Source of the DNA: an uncultured Alphaproteobacteria bacterium
Lineage (GTDB): Bacteria; Pseudomonadota; Alphaproteobacteria; RF32; CAG-239
DNA length: 64,000 nucleotides
Direction of reading: 5' to 3'
Assembly: GCA_902464275.1 (NCBI GenBank)
Contig: CABQIK010000001.1
Coordinates: forward strand, 93,393-157,392
Part shown: piece by piece, positions 15,962 through 24,636 of the stretch
How the letters are laid out: every line of letters starts with the position of its first letter
How positions within the stretch are numbered: position 1 is the stretch's first letter
Position numbers and translations under genes: made by a program
Notes under the pieces: generated by a model
Database searches by the model: none
Seen by the model: the letters and a program-made list of their open reading frames with translations, nothing else
Told to the model about the DNA's origin: nothing

Positions 15962-17067
15962 TCTTCCTCAAGATGCAGCATTACGCTAACGCCTAACAAG
16001 GCCACCACCATAGTCGGAGACCACACCGCAAACCACACCGGAATATAACCGTTAAGACCAAAGGCATAAACTAACTGCGAGCTGAAATATACCACAAATC
16101 CGGTAGTAATGCCCGCCACAATCATAAACATCACGCCGCCTTGACGCATATTGGCTTTAAGCGCAAAAATGGCCGCGACCAATGCCATCGCCATAAGCAA
16201 AAAGGGCGAGGCTAAGAGCGATAAATAGCGCATTCGGTGTCGCTGCGCCGAAAAGCCCGATGACTCATAAAAATTGATAGTTTCCGGCAAATCCCAAACC
16301 GAAATAGCGTCCGGGTCAATAAAGTTTTCTTTAATGCGCTGCAGGTCAATAGTGGTATCATACTCTATATCCGCAAGATTTTTAGTTTCTTCACCGCTCG
16401 TAAAAACCTTTACCCCGCGCAATTTAAACTTATTATCTTTCAGCTCGCCGACCAGTGCTTCAACCCGCCGCAAAATTTGCGAATCGCGATCCATTTCCAA
16501 AATACTCACATCGCGCATTGAGAGCAGCTCGCCTTCTTCCTGCCGCAGCGATTTGGCCTGAATGACCAAAACTTTATCATCGGCCGCCGCCTCGCGAATC
16601 CATAAGCCTTTGCTTGAAAACAGCATAGCTTGCGGGTTACGCGTGGCAAAGCGGTATTTTATGGTTTCATGCAGTTCATACATTTTGGAAGAAATCGGGT
16701 TAATCAAAGCAACGTTAATAGCTCCCACAATAAACACCGCGGTTAAAACCGGCGCCAAAAATCCCCAAACCGAAACTCCGGCGGCGCGGATAATAACATA
16801 TTCATTGTTTTTGCTGACCCGCCAAAACATAATCATGGCCGCCACCATCATTACAAACGGCAAAACCTTATCGGTAGTCTGCGGCAAGCGGGTTAAAGTG
16901 TATTTTATTACATAGCTCATACCAACATCATCGCGTCCGGAAATGCGGCGCAATGCTTCAATAGCGTCAAACATCATGATAATGCCCATAATGGTAACCA
17001 GTACCAATAAAAAAATCACGATAATTTGCTTTGAAAGGTAACGACCAAGTATTGAATTAAATTTCAT
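15958..17067 (-). CDS. lptG: lipopolysaccharide export permease LptG
   Basis: A 369-residue YjgP/YjgQ-family protein: an N-terminal pair of membrane helices, a periplasmic jellyroll region (about 110-265), and a C-terminal set of helices. With LptF and LptB2 it forms the inner-membrane extractor of LPS. The start SILGRYLSKQIIVIFLLVL and GVMFMIVAGITTGFVVYF are typical. LptG rather than LptF is inferred from length and sequence style; the partner lptF is not adjacent. Downstream of cysK in the same direction. Confidence 0.82.
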   Translation of the reverse strand: MKFNSILGRYLSKQIIVIFLLVLVTIMGIIMMFDAIEALRRISGRDDVGMSYVIKYTLTRLPQTTDKVLPFVMMVAAMIMFWRVSKNNEYVIIRAAGVSVWGFLAPVLTAVFIVGAINVALINPISSKMYELHETIKYRFATRNPQAMLFSSKGLWIREAAADDKVLVIQAKSLRQEEGELLSMRDVSILEMDRDSQILRRVEALVGELKDNKFKLRGVKVFTSGEETKNLADIEYDTTIDLQRIKENFIDPDAISVWDLPETINFYESSGFSAQRHRMRYLSLLASPFLLMAMALVAAIFALKANMRQGGVMFMIVAGITTGFVVYFSSQLVYAFGLNGYIPVWFAVWSPTMVVALLGVSVMLHLEED

Positions 17068-17088
17068 TAACGTCTCTTTTTGCTGTTT

Positions 17089-18015
17089 TTAATCAAAATA
17101 TCGCAAAGATAAATATCTTTCAATAGAATCGGGCAAAACAACCACAATATTTTTACCGTGCATTTCATGGCGTTTACCCAGCTGCAAAGCCGCCCAAACC
17201 GCCGCGCCGGCAGAAATTCCGATAAGCAGACCTTCAGTTGTTGCAACTTCGCACGCGATGTTAAACGCTTCCTCACTCGGCACGGCAATCACTTCATCAA
17301 CCTGTTCAGGCTTATATAACGGCGGCACAAAATTAGCGCCGATTCCGGGAATTTTATGCGCGCCCGCCTCGCCGCCTTCCAAAACCGGACTTTCCGCCGG
17401 TTCTGCCGCCACCACATACAAATCGGGATTGCAGGTTTTGAGCGCCGCGGTTATGCCGCTTAAAGTGCCGGAGGTACCGACGCCGCACACTAACGCGTCA
17501 ATATTGCCGCCGGTATCTTCAATCAGCTCCATGGCGGTGCCAAAGGTGTGGGCTTGCGGATTATTCACATTTTCAAACTGCTTGAGCATAATCACATTTT
17601 TGTTTTTTTCCGCCAACATTTCTGCCTTTTTAACGGCTCCGGCCATTCCCTCTTCCGCCGGAGTTAAAATAACTTCCGCTCCCAAAAAGCGCATAAGTTT
17701 AACCCGCTCTTTTGACATATTTTCCGGCATTAAAATAACCAGTTTATAACCTTTAGCCGCGCACATTGCCGCCAATCCGATGCCCATATTTCCCGATGTT
17801 GCCTCTACAAAAACCGTGTCCGGCGTAATTTTTTCAGCCGGTATGGCGTTAAGCATTTGCAACGCCGGACGGTCTTTAACAGAAAACGCCGGATTATAGG
17901 CTTCACACTTGCCCATAATATCGGCCTTGATTTTGTGTTTTGCAACCAAACGATTAAAGCGGAGCAACGGAGTATGACCCACCATTTCAGTTACGGAGTT
18001 ATAAATTTTTGCCAT
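17089..18015 (-). CDS. cysK: cysteine synthase (O-acetylserine sulfhydrylase)
   Basis: A 308-residue PLP fold-type II enzyme that makes cysteine from O-acetylserine and sulfide. The PLP lysine is in NPAFSVKDRPA (about residue 47). The substrate loop EATSGNMGIGLA and the PLP-phosphate glycine loop CGVGTSGTLSGI are both present. Length is normal. The CysK signature normally reads PxxSVKDR, as here. It lies ten bases downstream of gmk on the minus strand. Confidence 0.9.
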   Translation of the reverse strand: MAKIYNSVTEMVGHTPLLRFNRLVAKHKIKADIMGKCEAYNPAFSVKDRPALQMLNAIPAEKITPDTVFVEATSGNMGIGLAAMCAAKGYKLVILMPENMSKERVKLMRFLGAEVILTPAEEGMAGAVKKAEMLAEKNKNVIMLKQFENVNNPQAHTFGTAMELIEDTGGNIDALVCGVGTSGTLSGITAALKTCNPDLYVVAAEPAESPVLEGGEAGAHKIPGIGANFVPPLYKPEQVDEVIAVPSEEAFNIACEVATTEGLLIGISAGAAVWAALQLGKRHEMHGKNIVVVLPDSIERYLSLRYFD

Positions 18016-18025
18016 AACGCACCTC

Positions 18026-18691
18026 TTATTTTTCTTCTTCCGCCTCTTTCATAAGCTCAGCCACAAACGGAGGCAAGCCCGCTTGACGCACACGCTTCAT
18101 TCTCTCGCCTGAAATCACGCGTTGTACCTTGCAAATTGTTTCTTCAACATTAACGTTTACTATCACATAATCAAACTCTTGCCAATGTTTAATTTTATCA
18201 AGCACCAGAGCCATGCGCTTGTTTATTACTTCTTTAGAATCGGTGCCGCGACTTTCCAAACGGCGGCGGACCTCTTTAATTGACGGCGGCAGCAAATAAA
18301 TGGTTACCACATCTTCAGGCGCTTTTTGGCGCATTTGACGAGCGCCAATCCAGTCCATATCAAAGATAACATCTTGTCCGATATTGATAAAACTATCAAC
18401 CTCTGAACGCAAAGTTCCGTAACGCGAGCCGTATTGCGAGTCAACGCATTCATAAAAAGCGTCTTCCGCGCGAAATTTATCATATTGTTCATCGGTAATG
18501 TAGTAATAATCAACCCCTTCCTGCTCGCCTTCGCGCTTTTGGCGGGTGGTTACCGAAACCGAAAATTTTAAATTAGGGTCGCGCTTTAACAGCTCTTTAA
18601 TCACCGTGCTTTTGCCGGTGCCGGATGGCGCCTCAATAATAAACATCGCGCCTTTGCGGGTTTTTCTTAAAACATCAACAATATCAGTCAT
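18026..18691 (-). CDS. gmk: guanylate kinase
   Basis: A 221-residue P-loop kinase phosphorylating GMP to GDP. Walker A is APSGTGKST (residues 20-28), followed by the GMP-binding segment SVTTRQKREGEQEGVDYYY and the adenine/lid region RRRLESRGTD. Length is within the family range. The arrangement yicC-gmk is common in proteobacteria; the gene starts five bases after the yicC stop. Confidence 0.93.
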   Translation of the reverse strand: MTDIVDVLRKTRKGAMFIIEAPSGTGKSTVIKELLKRDPNLKFSVSVTTRQKREGEQEGVDYYYITDEQYDKFRAEDAFYECVDSQYGSRYGTLRSEVDSFINIGQDVIFDMDWIGARQMRQKAPEDVVTIYLLPPSIKEVRRRLESRGTDSKEVINKRMALVLDKIKHWQEFDYVIVNVNVEETICKVQRVISGERMKRVRQAGLPPFVAELMKEAEEEK

Positions 18692-18696
18692 TATTA

Positions 18697-19599
18697 TTAC
18701 TCCACGTTTTGAATCTGTTCACGAAACTGTTCTATCAGGGCTTTAAGCTCCATGCCGCATTGCGTTTGCGCAATATCCATTGACTTTGAGCATAAGGTGT
18801 TGGACTCGCGGTTAAGCTCTTGGCATAAAAAGTCAAGCCGGCGTCCGACCGGATTGGCTTCAGCAAGCAGTTCGCCGGCGGTTTTAATATGCACATACAG
18901 CCGGTCAAGTTCTTCTTTAACATCGGCCTTCATAATCAAGAGCAACGCCTCTTGCCCCAAGCGCTCTTCAGATACATTTACATCAGCCGCCAACTCATTA
19001 ATCTGAGCCGCAATTTTGGCTTTGATTTTATCATTAACACCGGCATAAACCGCGGCGGCTTTATCGGTGGTTTGTTTAATTTGCGCTAAAATATTTTGCA
19101 ACGCGTCATAAATTTTGGCGCCTTCATTTAAACGGTCTTGCGCTAAAGCTTCGGCCGCGTTTTTAAAACTTGCAAGCAACGCGGTTTTAAGCTCCGCAAC
19201 CTCTGCTTCATCAGGGGTGTTTTCTTTTACGGTTACAACGCCGCTGATATTTAACAAATCCGTCGGATTGGGCTTGGCAAACAACTCCGGTTTAGCAAGA
19301 TAAATTTCTGAAACTTTGGCGGTTAATTCGGCAAGCAGTTCCGCATTAAGTAAAACCTCAGGTTCCGCGCCGTCGGCCGTAATATCAAGCGATATATTAA
19401 CCGTGCCGCGGGCAAAATAGGAAGCGCAAAGTTTTTTAACTTCTTCATCTAAGCCTGAAAGCCATTGCGGTATGCGAGTTTTAACATCAAGCCCTTTGGC
19501 GTTTACGCTTTTAATTTCCCATACCCATGCGTAAGTTTTGTTTTGATAGCTGAAACTTCCCTGCGCGCGGGTAAATCCTGTCATACTGGAAAGATGCAA
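18697..19599 (-). CDS. yicC: YicC-family endoribonuclease
   Basis: 300 residues of the YicC/YloC family, a stress-associated endoribonuclease. The diagnostic N-terminus SSMTGFTRAQGSF and the C-terminal block NPVGRRLDFLCQELNRESNTLCSKS are present. The start is probably TTG at 19599: GGAG lies seven bases upstream, whereas the internal ATG is too far from it and would remove conserved residues. It precedes gmk. Confidence 0.88.
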   Translation of the reverse strand: MHLSSMTGFTRAQGSFSYQNKTYAWVWEIKSVNAKGLDVKTRIPQWLSGLDEEVKKLCASYFARGTVNISLDITADGAEPEVLLNAELLAELTAKVSEIYLAKPELFAKPNPTDLLNISGVVTVKENTPDEAEVAELKTALLASFKNAAEALAQDRLNEGAKIYDALQNILAQIKQTTDKAAAVYAGVNDKIKAKIAAQINELAADVNVSEERLGQEALLLIMKADVKEELDRLYVHIKTAGELLAEANPVGRRLDFLCQELNRESNTLCSKSMDIAQTQCGMELKALIEQFREQIQNVE

Positions 19600-19671
19600 A
19601 ATATTTCTCCTTTTTTAACGGTTTCAGTTTAATATAATAGCAACCGGTTAATATTTTACTAGGAAAAATTA

Positions 19672-20439
19672 ATGGATAAAAACATAAAAAACATTTTAAT
19701 CACAGGCGCGTCATCAGGCATCGGCGAAGCTTTGGCCTTATATTACGCCAAACAGCCGCAAACCGTGCTTTTTATTTGCGGGCGCAACAAAGAGCGTTTA
19801 AATTCGGTGGCTAAGCAATGCAGCCAACTCGGAGCTGAAGTTCACACCTCTGCTTTAGACGTAACCGATAAAGCCAAAACTGCCGCATGGATAAAAAAAT
19901 GCAACGCCGCCGCTCCGCTTAATTTGGTTTTTGCCAACGCCGGCGTTTCAACCGGAGCGGAAACGGAAGAAAACATTTACAACACCTTTAACACCAATAT
20001 TTTCGGCGTTTTAAACACCGTCACGCCCGCGATTGAAATTTATCGGCAACGCAAAAACACTAATCTGCCGCGCATTATTGCCATTACCGCCTCTATTGCC
20101 GGATACCACGGCTTGGCGGGTTGCCCTTCATACAGCGCCAGCAAGGCCTGCGTTAAAGCCTACGGCGAGGCGATGAGGCTCCGACTTGCGCAAGAAGATA
20201 TTCAGCTTAATGTAATTTGTCCGGGGTTTGTACGCTCGCGCATTACCGATAAAAACACCTGTCCGATGCCGTTTTTTATGGAAGCGGAGAACGCGGCGGA
20301 AATTATTGCCGAGCGCATTAACAAAAACATCGGGCTGATTGCTTTTCCGTGGCCGATGCGTTTGGCGGCTTGGATTGGCGCCATTTTACCCAACTGCGTA
20401 AGCAATTTTATTTATTCTAAAATTCCGTATAAAGTTTAA
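19672..20439 (+). CDS. short-chain dehydrogenase/reductase
   Basis: 255 residues of a classical SDR. NAD(P)-binding TGASSGIG is at residues 12-19, then CGRNKERL, LDVTD and FANAG. The catalytic set is Ser in TASIAG, and YSASK (Tyr and Lys). The C-terminal hydrophobic segment WPMRLAAWIGAILPNC suggests membrane association, as in several lipid-acting SDRs. The substrate is unknown. It is divergent from yicC and its stop nearly touches that of the convergent smr gene. Confidence 0.85.
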   Translation: MDKNIKNILITGASSGIGEALALYYAKQPQTVLFICGRNKERLNSVAKQCSQLGAEVHTSALDVTDKAKTAAWIKKCNAAAPLNLVFANAGVSTGAETEENIYNTFNTNIFGVLNTVTPAIEIYRQRKNTNLPRIIAITASIAGYHGLAGCPSYSASKACVKAYGEAMRLRLAQEDIQLNVICPGFVRSRITDKNTCPMPFFMEAENAAEIIAERINKNIGLIAFPWPMRLAAWIGAILPNCVSNFIYSKIPYKV

Positions 20440-20441
20440 GC

Positions 20442-20978
20442 TTAATCACGATGGCGGCGCAACAAGATATATAATGCGCCGCTACCGCCCAACTTGGGCG
20501 ACGGGTGAATATACGAAAGTATAAGCTGTTTTAAATTATCTTGCGCAAGCCACTGCGGAACACGGTCTTTGAGCACGCCCTTAGGAGCAAAAACATCTTC
20601 ATCTTGGTGCTGAAGCCCTTTGCCGGTCACAATTAAAATACAGCGTTTACGCGCTAAATACGCATTGGTCACAAATTTATAAACCGCGTCATAAGCCCTG
20701 TCTTCAGTATAGCCGTGCAAATCAAGCGACGCTTCAACCGCAAACTCTTCACGCTTAAAACGGCGCATGGTGTTAGCGTCAATATCGGCGGTAGTGCCAA
20801 GCTCTAATTTATGATGATAAAGTTTGAGCGGAACGTTTTGCTCCCTCTCCGCCTTAAAGCCTGTTTTAGGTTTGCTTTGCAGAGCAACCGATTTATGCGG
20901 CATGGGGTCAATATTTTTTACCGCCTCTTGCCACGCCTCATTATCGGCGTCACTGATTTTTATTTCATTATTGGCCAA
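20442..20978 (-). CDS. Smr-domain protein
   Basis: 178 residues ending in an Smr (MutS2-related) domain. Characteristic LDLHGYT starts it and TGKGLQ follows; the domain closes with HPSPKLGGSGALYILLRR. Smr domains are nucleases acting on DNA or RNA. The N-terminal 80 residues are a charged linker. It overlaps mltA by eleven bases, in the alphaproteobacterial order timA-mltA-smr. Confidence 0.88.
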   Translation of the reverse strand: MANNEIKISDADNEAWQEAVKNIDPMPHKSVALQSKPKTGFKAEREQNVPLKLYHHKLELGTTADIDANTMRRFKREEFAVEASLDLHGYTEDRAYDAVYKFVTNAYLARKRCILIVTGKGLQHQDEDVFAPKGVLKDRVPQWLAQDNLKQLILSYIHPSPKLGGSGALYILLRRHRD

Positions 20979-22140
20979 TTTTAACCTCGGAACCGCGCGG
21001 AATTAAAATATAATAGCGTCCTGCCGCATTCATTTTTCCGGCCGAGAGCAAAGCTTCTTCGCCGTGCCCCCAAAAATAATCGCCGCGAACTGCACCTTTA
21101 ATGGCTCCGCCGATGTCTTGCGCCAGCATAAGTTTTTGCAAAGGCTCATTGTCCGGCGCCGTGGTTTCAAGCCAAAGCAGCGAGCCTAGCGGAATATAAG
21201 CGTTATCAACCGCAAGCGAGCGACCGGCAGTTAATGAAACGCCAAGCGCTCCGACCGGCCCGTCGGCATCGGAAATACGATGGAAAATAAAGCGCGGATT
21301 TTCATCCATATTAACTTGCGCTATTTGCGGGTTGGCTTTTAACCAGTCGCGGATTTTATCCATTGACGCCTCGCCCGGTTTAAGCAAGCCTTTTTTAAGC
21401 AGTATACTGCCGATACCGACAAAATTATGCCCGTTGTTATCGGCATAACGAATCCGAACACTGCTGCCGTCATCAAGCACAGCCACCGCCGAACCCTGAA
21501 TTTGCATTAAATAAATGTCAACCGCGTCATCGCCCCACAAAATAACCGGAGCATTAAGCCCGTTGCGCTCAATTTCAGCGCGGGTGTAATATGGAACAAT
21601 CTTATTGTTTTGCATTCTGCCGAGCAGGCGTTTATCAGGCAAGGAACTATCAAAATCGCGCAGCTTAATTTCCAATAAATCATTCGGACGACCGTAAATC
21701 GGGTATTTATACTTGCCGTGTTTTTGGCGCGAGGCGTTAAGTTCCGCCTCATAATACGAGGTAAATTTGCCTTTATCATTTAAATTATACAAAACCAGAT
21801 AGGGTTGAAAATTTTCTCGTAAAAATGACCGCATCTCTTTGTCGGTGGTAATATTGAGCGCTCTAAACCGATGACAAGCCCTCAAATACGCTTCCGGCGT
21901 GATTTTAATTTGCGCTTTTTGCAAAAGGTCAGGTTTAACGGCAACCGCCTCGCAACTTTTGGCAAACGCGGGAATCGCCTCGTGTAAATTGTCATGATTA
22001 AAATTTTTAAGCTGACTATATGAAGACGGTTGAAGCTCCACCCCCGTTTCAGCCCCGATAACGGCAGACGGAGAAGTGCGCCTTTCAAACGAACAAGCGG
22101 ACAAACAAGCAAACAGTAGTAAAAGACCAAATTTTTTCAT
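20968..22140 (-). CDS. mltA: membrane-bound lytic murein transglycosylase A
   Basis: About 390 residues. A lipoprotein signal ends in LSAC (lipidated Cys around residue 16 of MKKFGLLLLFACLSAC). The MltA domain includes YNLNDKGKFTSYYEAELNAS and the 3D domain VDNAYIPLGSLLWLE...AQDIGGAIKG with catalytic Asp in QDIGGAIKG. It cleaves the glycan strand of peptidoglycan to 1,6-anhydro products. ATG 22140 is chosen because the lipoprotein leader begins there; it overlaps the timA stop by one base. Confidence 0.9.
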   Translation of the reverse strand: MKKFGLLLLFACLSACSFERRTSPSAVIGAETGVELQPSSYSQLKNFNHDNLHEAIPAFAKSCEAVAVKPDLLQKAQIKITPEAYLRACHRFRALNITTDKEMRSFLRENFQPYLVLYNLNDKGKFTSYYEAELNASRQKHGKYKYPIYGRPNDLLEIKLRDFDSSLPDKRLLGRMQNNKIVPYYTRAEIERNGLNAPVILWGDDAVDIYLMQIQGSAVAVLDDGSSVRIRYADNNGHNFVGIGSILLKKGLLKPGEASMDKIRDWLKANPQIAQVNMDENPRFIFHRISDADGPVGALGVSLTAGRSLAVDNAYIPLGSLLWLETTAPDNEPLQKLMLAQDIGGAIKGAVRGDYFWGHGEEALLSAGKMNAAGRYYILIPRGSEVKIGQ

Positions 22141-22793
22141 TAATTTTTCTTTGTGGAAACCAATAACCATACCGGAGTGTTAGAGTTGATGTCTTTTTCA
22201 AAAGTCCATACATCGGTAATCTGCTGCACAAAATTTTCATCGCCTTCAATAACTTCACCGGCGGCATTTTTGAGCAAATTAATCTGCTCGCTGATAAATT
22301 TTACCGCAATGCTTGCTATGCCTTTTGATGAAATTTTGGCATCGGCAATGGTTAAATCATCAATTTTGATTAAATCGGTTTCGGCGGTAATGCCTTCAGC
22401 AGCGCGATCACCGATAATTTTTTTAAACCCGTCAAATAACTTTTTGCCGGTAAGCATTTTAAGCGTTTCTTCATCACGCGCAGCAAACGCGGACAACACC
22501 ATTTCAAAAACTTTGGAGCAGCGGGCGCAAAAATCTTTGCGGTTAAAGTTAGGAATTTGGTATAAAACCTTATCAACCCCTTGCAAATTTGCGGGGTCGG
22601 TCGGCTGTTCTGCCTCAGATTCAGAAGTATTGATTATTTTTTCAACCTCTTGCTTGATTTTTTCAAATTCTTCATGCGAAACAATTCTGACCTCATGGCT
22701 TTGTTCAGGGCGGGTGCCGAGCACATTACGCAAGCGGGCAAAAATTACTACTGCGACAATCAGTAAAAAAATTATATCCAAATAAGCTGACAT
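22140..22793 (-). CDS. timA: Tim44-like domain protein (TimA)
   Basis: 217 residues: one N-terminal membrane helix (2-20), a charged linker, and a Tim44/calcium-release-like domain (about 80-215) beginning FCARCSKVFEMVLSAFAARD. Alphaproteobacterial TimA is an inner-membrane protein related to mitochondrial Tim44; its exact role is not settled. Gene order secB (divergent)-timA-mltA-smr is conserved in the class and supports the call. Confidence 0.87.
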   Translation of the reverse strand: MSAYLDIIFLLIVAVVIFARLRNVLGTRPEQSHEVRIVSHEEFEKIKQEVEKIINTSESEAEQPTDPANLQGVDKVLYQIPNFNRKDFCARCSKVFEMVLSAFAARDEETLKMLTGKKLFDGFKKIIGDRAAEGITAETDLIKIDDLTIADAKISSKGIASIAVKFISEQINLLKNAAGEVIEGDENFVQQITDVWTFEKDINSNTPVWLLVSTKKN

Positions 22794-22935
22794 ATTTATC
22801 CCTCATTTTCAAAAACCTGAGTGTAATATAGGGGCTTTTATCCCAATTATCAACTATTATATTTGACTACTTGCACAATTTACTGTATGACAAGGATATT
22901 AATTTTTGTTTTAACTGTTTTTTAAGGATAACACC

Positions 22936-23397
22936 ATGACTGATGAAGAAAAGCCGGAAGCCAATATGACGCAACCGCCGATTTTGATTAATAATCAATA
23001 TATTAAAGATTTGTCACTTGAAATTCCGCACGCGCCGGAGATTTTTGCGAAAATGAATCAAAAACCTGAGCTTAAAGTTGAAATGAGCGTTCAGTCGCAA
23101 AAACTTACGAATAATAATCATAATGTTTGCTTAAACATTGCCTTAAACGGCGATATTGAAGGCGAAAAACTGTTTATTTTAGAACTTTCATACGCCGCAG
23201 TTGTTACCTTAAACGTTCCGGCTGAACATATTGAACCGGTTTTAGCGGTTGAAATCCCGAGACTTTTGTTCCCGTTTGCCCGCAATGTGGTTACTCAGTG
23301 TTTGGTTGAAGGCGGCCTGCCTCCGTTTATGCTCACTCCGGTTGATTTCGGCGCCTTATACCTTGCGCGTCAAAACACAAACGCCAAACAGCAATAA
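22936..23397 (+). CDS. secB: protein-export chaperone SecB
   Basis: 153 residues. SecB keeps preproteins unfolded and hands them to SecA. Signature parts are YIKDLSLEIPHAPEIF, the central FILELSYAAVV, and LFPFARNVV...GGLPPFMLTPVDF near the C-terminus. AAGGATAACACC precedes the ATG. Divergent from timA; followed 11 bases later by trmL. Confidence 0.93.
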   Translation: MTDEEKPEANMTQPPILINNQYIKDLSLEIPHAPEIFAKMNQKPELKVEMSVQSQKLTNNNHNVCLNIALNGDIEGEKLFILELSYAAVVTLNVPAEHIEPVLAVEIPRLLFPFARNVVTQCLVEGGLPPFMLTPVDFGALYLARQNTNAKQQ

Positions 23398-23408
23398 GGC
23401 ATAAAAAC

Positions 23409-23885
23409 ATGCGCTTAGCATTGTTTCAGCCTGACATTCCGCAAAATACCGGCACGCTTCTGCGTTTGGGAGCGTGCCTTGATTTGCCGCTTGATATTAT
23501 TGAGCCGTGCGGTTTTTTGTTTAATGAAAAAGCCATGCGCCGCGCCGGTATGGATTATTTGAATATGGCGCAGTACCGCCGCCATAACTGTTGGGAAGAT
23601 TTTTTGGCGTATCGGGCGCAGCACCCTGAAGAGTATGGGCGAATCGTGCTTTTAACCACACATGCGTCTGAACCGTACACTGATTTTAAGTTTTTGCCCA
23701 ATGATATTATTTTAATGGGACGCGAAAGCGCCGGAGTTCCGCCGGAAGTTCATGCTACCGCCGACGCGCAGCTGTTAATTCCGATGAATGAGCACGCCCG
23801 CTCCATTAATGTGGCGGTTTCGGCGGTAATGGTTATCGGCGAGGCCTTACGACAAACCAATTTGTTTCCGAAAACAAAAATTTAA
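23409..23885 (+). CDS. trmL: tRNA (cytidine/uridine-34 2'-O)-methyltransferase
   Basis: 158 residues of the SPOUT superfamily. The N-terminus LALFQPDIPQNTGTLLRL is the TrmL signature, and the knot motifs ILMGRESAGVP and PMNEHARSINVAVSAVMV are present. The enzyme methylates the wobble ribose of leucine tRNAs. It is probably co-transcribed with secB. Confidence 0.92.
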   Translation: MRLALFQPDIPQNTGTLLRLGACLDLPLDIIEPCGFLFNEKAMRRAGMDYLNMAQYRRHNCWEDFLAYRAQHPEEYGRIVLLTTHASEPYTDFKFLPNDIILMGRESAGVPPEVHATADAQLLIPMNEHARSINVAVSAVMVIGEALRQTNLFPKTKI

Positions 23886-23972
23886 AAAATATTAATTTTT
23901 AGACTGGATTTAGACTTAAAAATGTGATATAGTCGGTTTGTTGTTAAAGAAAAATCACGTTAAGGAGATGTT

Positions 23973-24479
23973 ATGAGTACGAAAAAAGTACCTTCTCCGG
24001 TATTTAATTCCGGAGATTATGTTGTTTATCCGACCCACGGCGTCGGCAAAGTTTCGGATGTTTCAAAACAGACCATTGCCGGCAGTGAGTTAGAGTTGTT
24101 GGTCGTTAATTTTGATAAAGACAAAATGACGTTGCGTATTCCGGTTTCAAAAGTGGAACAGGTCGGTTTGCGCAAAATTTCAGAAGCCTCTACGATTGAT
24201 AACGCTTTAGCAACATTAAAAGGCAAAGCCAAAGTTAAAAAAATCATGTGGTCTCGCCGCGCGCAGGAATATGAAAATAAAATTAATTCCGGCAATCCGG
24301 TTGCCATTGCCGAGGTTGTGCGCGATTTATATCGCAATGAAAATTTGGCGGAACAATCATACAGCGAACGCCAAATTTATGAACAGGCTTTGGACAGATT
24401 GGCCAGTGAAGTTGCGGTGTTTGATAACACTTCCATTGAAGCCGCCAATAAAAAACTGTTGGATATTTTAGCCAAATAA
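23973..24479 (+). CDS. carD: CarD-family transcriptional regulator
   Basis: 168 residues. The N-terminal RNA polymerase-interacting Tudor-like domain (FNSGDYVVYPTHGVGKV, LRIPVSKVEQVGLR) is followed by a helical DNA-contacting domain (MWSRRAQEYENKINSG, AEVVRDLYR). CarD stabilises open complexes at rRNA and other promoters. AAGGAG lies before ATG 23973. Monocistronic between trmL and a terminator. Confidence 0.92.
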   Translation: MSTKKVPSPVFNSGDYVVYPTHGVGKVSDVSKQTIAGSELELLVVNFDKDKMTLRIPVSKVEQVGLRKISEASTIDNALATLKGKAKVKKIMWSRRAQEYENKINSGNPVAIAEVVRDLYRNENLAEQSYSERQIYEQALDRLASEVAVFDNTSIEAANKKLLDILAK

Positions 24480-24497
24480 TTTTAAGGTACAAAAATT

Positions 24498-24534
24498 AAA
24501 ATCCCCGCTTGCATTGGCAATCGGGGATTTTTGT
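24498..24534 (+). terminator. rho-independent terminator
   Basis: Nested stem AAATCCCCG / CGGGGATTT with inner TTGC/GCAA and T tail, directly after carD and just before pilin cassette 4. Confidence 0.85.
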
Positions 24535-24543
24535 ATCTGAGAT

Positions 24544-24636
24544 ACAACTTATACACAGCGCAGACTCGTAAATATTGCAAAAAAAAAACGCGAGCTAAAA
24601 TCTTCTTAAACTAACTTTTTGAGAGGATTTTAGCTC
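24544..24636 (+). promoter_or_regulatory. pilin cis-cassette 4
   Basis: DnaA-box TTATACACA (24549-24557), GACTC (24563-24567), TTGCAA -35, ten A, TAAAAT -10 (24596-24601). Its dyad is the longest seen: GAGCTAAAATCTTCTTAAA pairs with TTTGAGAGGATTTTAGCTC (17 of 19 positions exact, the other two G-U), from 24592 to the base before ATG. Confidence 0.8.

Noticed and set aside
22153..22785. Long + strand frame opposite timA
   Set aside because: The minus strand reads a clear Tim44-like protein with conserved neighbours; the antisense frame is Ser/Ile-rich without domains or RBS.
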